A stretch of DNA of 64,000 nucleotides from Thalassotalea piscium. GTDB taxonomy: Bacteria; Pseudomonadota; Gammaproteobacteria; Enterobacterales; Alteromonadaceae. Both the position numbers and the translations under genes were made by a program. The notes beneath the pieces are model-generated. The model saw only the letters and a program-made list of their open reading frames with translations, made no database searches and had not been told where the DNA came from. Location: the NCBI RefSeq assembly GCF_030295935.1, contig NZ_AP027362.1, forward strand, positions 1,116,001 to 1,180,000. Reading direction: 5' to 3'. Shown here one piece after another: positions 59,462 to 64,000 of this stretch (the first letter of the stretch is position 1; each line of letters begins with the position of its first letter).

Positions 59462-60808
59462 TTACTTCTCTTTAAGTACTTGATAACAAGGTACATAAAT
59501 GCTACCTGGTAATTTCATGCGTTGTTGCTCAACAAATGAATTAAGTAAATTGTCCATTAATTTCATTATTTTAATATCACCCGTAATTTTATATACACCA
59601 TGCTCTCGTATGGCTTTTATACCTTCTGCTTTTACGTTTCCTGCCACAATTCCTGAGAAAATACGTCTTAAATTAGCAGCAAGTGTTGCAGTGTCTAAAT
59701 TATAACTGATCTCAGTATTTGCTATATTTTCATGAGTTGGTTTAAAAGGATGTTGAAATTCAGGCTCTATTACTAATGACCAGTTAAAGTGGTAGGCATC
59801 GCTAATTTCTTTCCGATAAGTTAACACTTCTTCTAAACCTTTCGACATGGTTTGTGCAACAAGCTGTGCATCGTCAATAATTATTTGGTAAAGGTCTTGA
59901 GCCGTTTTGCCTAAGGTTTCGCCAATGAAAGTATCAATTTGTTTGAAATACTCGGCGCTTTCTGCTGGACCAGTTAAAATGATCGGTAATTTTTGCGATT
60001 GATTTTTAGGGTGAAGCATAATACCTAAAATGTACAATAACTCTTCTGCTGTGCCTGCTCCGCCAGGAAATATAATGATGCCGTGTGATACTCTAACAAA
60101 TGCTTCTAACCGTTTTTCAATATCCGGCATAATAACAAGCTCATTTACAATGGGGTTTGGCGGCTCGGCAGCAATAATACTCGGCTCGGTTATGCCAATA
60201 TATCTTCCATTATTAATACGCTGTTTTGCGTGACCAATGGTAGCGCCTTTCATAGGTCCTTTCATGGCACCTGGTCCACAGCCAGTACAAATGTTAAAGC
60301 TACGCAACCCCAGTTGATAACCAACTTCCTTGGTATACTTATATTCTATAGTTGAAATAGAATGTCCGCCCCAACAAGTGACTAGATTGGGATCACTATC
60401 TGGAATAATGATATTAGCATTACGTATAATATCAAAGGTGTTATGGGTGATCTTTGCAGAAGAGTCGTCTTCGCAATAACGATTGTTTGTAAATAAGATA
60501 TCACGCAATACAGCTGAGAGATGTTCGAGTATTCCTCTGATAATCTTTCCATCAACAAACGCGTGTAAAGGCGGGTTTTCTAGTTCTATTTTTACCCCAC
60601 GTTCGCGGCGTAATACCTTGATATTAAAGTCTTTAAATTGTTGGTATATAATTTCGGCATCATCGGTATGGCTACCTGAATTTAATACGGCAAGCGAACA
60701 GTTACGATAAAGATGATATAACTGACAAGTAGCCGACTCTTGTAATTGTGCGACTTCTAATGGTGACAATAAATTCATATTGCCAACTGGATTTAGTTGA
60801 GTTTGCAT
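59462..60808 (-). CDS. ppnN: Nucleotide 5'-monophosphate nucleosidase PpnN
   Basis: PpnN cleaves purine and pyrimidine monophosphates to base and ribose 5-phosphate and is controlled by (p)ppGpp in E. coli. The 448-residue product has the N-terminal DUF4478-type domain, then a LOG-like core with WGGHSISTIEYKYTKEVGYQLG, CTGCGPGAMKGPMKGA and the signature IIFPGGAGTAEELLYILG. A C-terminal DUF3412 part follows. I chose ATG 60808 because AGGAG lies 6 bases before it; a TTG two codons earlier is in frame. It is coupled to xni. Confidence 0.95.
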   Translation of the reverse strand: MQTQLNPVGNMNLLSPLEVAQLQESATCQLYHLYRNCSLAVLNSGSHTDDAEIIYQQFKDFNIKVLRRERGVKIELENPPLHAFVDGKIIRGILEHLSAVLRDILFTNNRYCEDDSSAKITHNTFDIIRNANIIIPDSDPNLVTCWGGHSISTIEYKYTKEVGYQLGLRSFNICTGCGPGAMKGPMKGATIGHAKQRINNGRYIGITEPSIIAAEPPNPIVNELVIMPDIEKRLEAFVRVSHGIIIFPGGAGTAEELLYILGIMLHPKNQSQKLPIILTGPAESAEYFKQIDTFIGETLGKTAQDLYQIIIDDAQLVAQTMSKGLEEVLTYRKEISDAYHFNWSLVIEPEFQHPFKPTHENIANTEISYNLDTATLAANLRRIFSGIVAGNVKAEGIKAIREHGVYKITGDIKIMKLMDNLLNSFVEQQRMKLPGSIYVPCYQVLKEK

Positions 60809-60836
60809 AGGCAACTCCTGTTACAACGAAGAAGGG

Positions 60837-62420
60837 TTAAGCGTAAATAACTTGGTTTTTACCAGTTTCTTTCGCTTTATACAGTGCAGTGTCTGCACGT
60901 TCGAATGCGGTGTGAATATTATCACTTCCAATAACATGAGTAACACCTAACGAGAGAGTAATACTGACATTATTATTTTTAAATTTAAAGGGGAGCTTAG
61001 CTACTTTTAACCGTATTGTATTAAGTTTTTCAATTAACTGTTTCTTATCAATATTAGTAAATATCATCACAAACTCTTCACCGCCATAGCGAGCTACGAA
61101 TTGATCTTTATCGATCGACTTAGCTAGGGTTGCTGCAATTACCTGAAGTGTTTTATCTCCTGCAGTATGACCGTAAGTATCATTTATACGTTTGAAATTA
61201 TCTAAATCAAGTACAACAATAGCTAAGTCAAAGGGTGCATGATGAAAGCGAACCATTTGTTTTGAAAAGTAATCGTCAAAAGCGGCTCGATTTCCTAACT
61301 TTGTTAAGGCGTCTTGGTAGCTGATGGCTTGCTGTTCTTGTATTTTTTTCTTAAAAGCACGGCCTTGAGATTCTAATAAGTTGACCTTTTGTTGCATTTC
61401 ACCTAAACGCAAACTCATTGCCTTTAATTGTTCGAATTCAAACACTGTTTTTTCTTCAAGTGCCGAAGCTATATGTTTTAGCTTTTCATTTATATCAACC
61501 TTAACATCAGCAAGTGAATTAGCATTATTTAATCCTTCTGCCATGTCTGTGATATTTTTCTTCAGCTTTTTATTGAGTTCGCTATGTTTACTTTTAGAGG
61601 CTTCATTAATACTTATTGTTGTTTGAACTGCTGTTTGCACCGAGGAAAGCGTTTTGCTGAGTGTAGATAAAAATACTTTCGCGGTATCACGCTCAGCGAT
61701 AAGGTCTTTATTGATTATTTCAAACACTTCAAGAAAGTCATCGAGCAACTCTTTATGCGAAATATTACTCGTTAACTCGGTTTTAATTTTATTTATTTTC
61801 GGCTGGTAAGAGCTTGATACATTTAAATTTGTTAAAAACGCAGTAAACCGCTCAATAATACTACTGTCTACTGATGTGGTTTCGGGGGAGGTATTAGATT
61901 GGTTTTTACTTGATACATCATGTTTTATTTTTTCTTTAGAAATTAAAGCGGTTTGATATAATTTGATTAATTGACTCAAAGGTGAAATATATTGAATAAC
62001 AGAGTCTTTTGTATCTTTTGTTTCACTGATTAATGTGCGAAGTTCGCGTCTTAAAGAATCGGGTAGATTTCGTATTTTTTGTAATAGTTGCCCCGCTTGA
62101 TGAAACTGTTCATGCAAATGGGTAATATTGCGATCTTTTGTTGCAGAATGCTTTAGTAATAACTGGGTGATTTCGCTAAGCATGTCTTGAACGTCTTGCC
62201 AAGATGACGACTTAGCGAGTAATTTTCTTAATTTAGCTAGCTTATTATCTAGCTGAGCATCAGTGCCTTTTGCCGTATGTGAAAGCTTACTAATGAATTG
62301 AACAAAGGTGGATGATTGCACCTCTAGATCTTTTTGTAACTCTAGACGAGCTTGTATTGCAGAATCTAGCTTCTTTTTTAATACAATAATTTCTTTATCA
62401 GCAGTGGTAGATTGGCTCAT
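60837..62420 (-). CDS. Soluble GGDEF diguanylate cyclase with long coiled-coil N-terminus
   Basis: The 527-residue protein has no membrane helix. Residues 1-360 are almost all helical, with repeated hydrophobic heptads, and residues about 365-525 form a GGDEF domain (YQDALTKLGNRAAFDDYF). The active site is VARYGGEEFVMIFTN. The I-site position reads DKDQ and lacks the RxxD Arg, so product inhibition through that site is unlikely. The long N-terminal part is a recurring architecture in gammaproteobacterial cyclases, but I cannot name its input. It lies 23 bases upstream of ppnN; whether they are co-transcribed is unclear. Confidence 0.93.
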   Translation of the reverse strand: MSQSTTADKEIIVLKKKLDSAIQARLELQKDLEVQSSTFVQFISKLSHTAKGTDAQLDNKLAKLRKLLAKSSSWQDVQDMLSEITQLLLKHSATKDRNITHLHEQFHQAGQLLQKIRNLPDSLRRELRTLISETKDTKDSVIQYISPLSQLIKLYQTALISKEKIKHDVSSKNQSNTSPETTSVDSSIIERFTAFLTNLNVSSSYQPKINKIKTELTSNISHKELLDDFLEVFEIINKDLIAERDTAKVFLSTLSKTLSSVQTAVQTTISINEASKSKHSELNKKLKKNITDMAEGLNNANSLADVKVDINEKLKHIASALEEKTVFEFEQLKAMSLRLGEMQQKVNLLESQGRAFKKKIQEQQAISYQDALTKLGNRAAFDDYFSKQMVRFHHAPFDLAIVVLDLDNFKRINDTYGHTAGDKTLQVIAATLAKSIDKDQFVARYGGEEFVMIFTNIDKKQLIEKLNTIRLKVAKLPFKFKNNNVSITLSLGVTHVIGSDNIHTAFERADTALYKAKETGKNQVIYA

Positions 62421-62475
62421 AGAAACTAAATTCCTTTATGTTATTACAACGTAGAGATATGCAATTCCCATACTT

Positions 62476-62635
62476 ATACAATCTTACTAACTATATGATT
62501 ATTTTTACTAGCTAAACAAACAACTACAGCGTTATGTTTTTAACCATTAGAACAACGAATGATAAAAATAAATGCCTTGTATTTGACGGTTTTTCCTGTG
62601 TATAAAATTGATCACCTAATTAATGAAACTGGTAT
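62476..62635. repeat. Family 3 repeat, short diverged form, 160 bp
   Basis: The element runs from ATACAATCTTACTAA to TTAATGAAACTGGTAT and lacks the long-form module. It is the most diverged of the five copies (ACTACAGCGTTATGTTTTT). It occupies the interval between the cyclase gene and queF. Confidence 0.75.
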
Positions 62636-62779
62636 TACATTCACAAACGTAACAGTTCAAAAAGCACATAATAATAGTATACGTAAGATCAAGAAAAAGT
62701 CAGTACAACTGAGCAAAAAAAGCGCTTAATAGGATGTTTTGAGTTTAAAAATTACAATCAATACCAATTAGGCTGTATT

Positions 62780-63625
62780 TTATTGCCTTAACGTTCTTAA
62801 ATTTGGCGCAGGTTTACTTGTGGTTGAACGATAAGGATTAATGTCTAAGCCTCCACGGCGTGTATATCGTGCAAATACGGTAAGTGAGTCTGGTTTGCAG
62901 TATTTCATCAAGTCGATAAATATTCTCTCAACACATTGCTCATGAAACTCATTGTGCTGACGAAATGAAACTAGGTACTTTAACAACGACTGATGACAAA
63001 TTTTAGCGCCTTTATAATCAATATAAATTGTCCCCCAATCTGGCTGATTAGTGATTAGGCAGTTAGATTTAAGGAGATGGCTGACTAATTTTTCACTGAC
63101 AGGTTTTGGTGAAACAGATAGTTGAAGTAAGCTAGGGTCTAGCTGATAACTATCTATTTCAATATCTAAGTCATCAATACATTCATAATCACTTTTGATA
63201 AATGATAAGGCAGGGCATTGTTCAACGTTAAATAATGTAACCTCTACTTCACCTTCAACAATTTTTTGTAGATCAGTGAGAAGTGCTTTTTCTACATCTT
63301 TACCAGAGTTAAAGCGGCTTTGATTAAAGCTATTTAAATATAATTTAAACGATTTTGACTCTACAATATGAGCAGTGGTGCAAGGAAACCTAAACTCTGC
63401 CAACGCAACAATGGGCTTGCCTTTACTATTTAACCAAGATAACTCATAGCCATACCAAACATCTTCACCTTTAAAAGGTAAAGTACTTGCTGTTATCGAA
63501 AGTTGATCTCGGTTTAGACTACGCGGTACACCTTGTAGTAAACTAGGATCGTAATACTGACTATAGCTAGTTGATTTACCTAAAGTAAGTTGGTCTAATA
63601 ATGAATTGTTACTGTATTGACTCAT
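62780..63625 (-). CDS. queF: NADPH-dependent 7-cyano-7-deazaguanine reductase
   Basis: QueF reduces preQ0 to preQ1 in queuosine synthesis. The 281-residue product is the long two-domain (YqcD) type: an N-terminal half with KGEDVWYGYELSWLNSKGKPIVALAEFRFPC, and a catalytic half. The active Cys is in LLKSNCLITNQPDWGTIYIDYKG, with the substrate Glu in QHNEFHEQCVERIF. TVFARYTRRGGLDINPYRS ends the family match. It is divergent from syd with 58 bases between, the same pairing as in E. coli. Confidence 0.97.
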   Translation of the reverse strand: MSQYSNNSLLDQLTLGKSTSYSQYYDPSLLQGVPRSLNRDQLSITASTLPFKGEDVWYGYELSWLNSKGKPIVALAEFRFPCTTAHIVESKSFKLYLNSFNQSRFNSGKDVEKALLTDLQKIVEGEVEVTLFNVEQCPALSFIKSDYECIDDLDIEIDSYQLDPSLLQLSVSPKPVSEKLVSHLLKSNCLITNQPDWGTIYIDYKGAKICHQSLLKYLVSFRQHNEFHEQCVERIFIDLMKYCKPDSLTVFARYTRRGGLDINPYRSTTSKPAPNLRTLRQ

Positions 63626-63683
63626 GATGTTAAATTATTGGGTATTTGTGTTCTATTTTACTGTATTTAGTTAGGAGAAGATA

Positions 63684-64000
63684 TTGTTAAACAGCGGTTT
63701 ATCCTCGTCACTTTGGTTGTTTAGTCAAAACTATGTTGAAGCTTATAAAAATCAGCTTAATCATTTACCGCTAGTTGAAATAGATGAGCAGTGGCCATCG
63801 TCATGTATTGTAAGTCAGTTTGACGAGCAGTTTAATACTTGGTTACCTCACAAAGTTGAGTCAACATTATCATTTGAAAACGTCGAAAAAGCTTTAGATG
63901 TAGAGTTACACACAGATATTTGTCAATACTTTACAACAATTTTTAGCGATAGTATTGCAGCAAATTGCGAACATGGAGAGTTGTCTTTGCTGTTCGCATG
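63684..64000 (+). CDS. syd: SecY-interacting protein Syd, 5' part (3' end outside window)
   Basis: The frame is open from a TTG at 63684 to the window end (105 codons). AGGAG sits 6 bases before the TTG, which supports this start. The peptide reads SLWLFSQNYVEAYKNQL, WPSSCIVSQF, LSFENVEKALDVELHTDICQYFTTIFSDSI and GELSLLF. It aligns with the Syd pattern of WP-SPC-I, NVE-A, LH-DI--Y-TT--S. Syd binds SecY at the cytoplasmic face and acts in translocon quality control. The queF neighbour supports the call. Confidence 0.88.
   Translation, partial: MLNSGLSSSLWLFSQNYVEAYKNQLNHLPLVEIDEQWPSSCIVSQFDEQFNTWLPHKVESTLSFENVEKALDVELHTDICQYFTTIFSDSIAANCEHGELSLLFA

Overview
The window looks like a chromosomal segment of an A+T-rich marine gammaproteobacterium of the order Alteromonadales, close to Colwellia or Thalassotalea. 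This is an inference from gene order and protein similarity recalled from memory. Supporting signs are the blocks miaB-ybeZ-ybeY-ybeX-lnt, hemA-prfA-prmC-sirB2-sirB1-kdsA, gcvA-ygdD-rlmM, ppnN-xni, prs-rplY-pth-ychF and the tRNA order Met-Leu-Gln-Gln. A Shewanella-like phosphatase, a DUF3192 protein and a DUF3718 protein fit the same group.

Layout. 1-2.3 kb: the 3' end of a TonB-dependent receptor and a periplasmic phosphatase. 2.4-8.6 kb: a diguanylate cyclase split by one in-frame stop codon, L-serine ammonia-lyase, a MliC-type lipoprotein, a possible operon of two tiny membrane proteins plus a lipoprotein-like protein, and DUF454. 8.6-20.6 kb: pyrG-eno, several small conserved proteins, dusC, a 208-residue Cys-rich repeat protein resembling the HvfA RiPP metallophore precursors, and many short repeats that have broken at least two genes. 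20.6-26.6 kb: an Atl DNA-repair protein, an SDR, hsp20/ibpA with a sigma-32 promoter and a ROSE-like thermometer, Tpx, and a CheC-type response regulator with a diguanylate cyclase. 26.7-34 kb: amidohydrolase and the lnt-to-miaB cluster. 34-40 kb: a beta-propeller sensor with a degenerate kinase end, ubiF and a four-tRNA operon. 40.7-53 kb: translation, envelope and cofactor housekeeping genes. 53-64 kb: gcvA cluster, NAD-type isocitrate dehydrogenase, xni/ppnN, another diguanylate cyclase, queF and the start of syd.

Three families of short non-coding repeats are interspersed. Family 1 (228-284 bp) has four complete copies. Each carries ACC-GAG-type inverted ends and a perfect 6-bp target duplication of the form TANNTA. 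One copy interrupts a Tat-exported dienelactone hydrolase. Family 2 has TA-flanked ends starting G(A/G)GCGTGTTGA, and one copy holds three 47-bp tandem repeats. Family 3 (160-212 bp) has five copies with a variable central module.

The most interesting locus is the HvfA-like gene at 17.4-18.0 kb. It encodes a signal peptide, an NPF motif and five near-identical 29-residue repeats with 17 cysteines in KCG motifs. No MNIO-type modification enzyme gene is visible anywhere in the window, so it is an orphan relative to the known hvf clusters.
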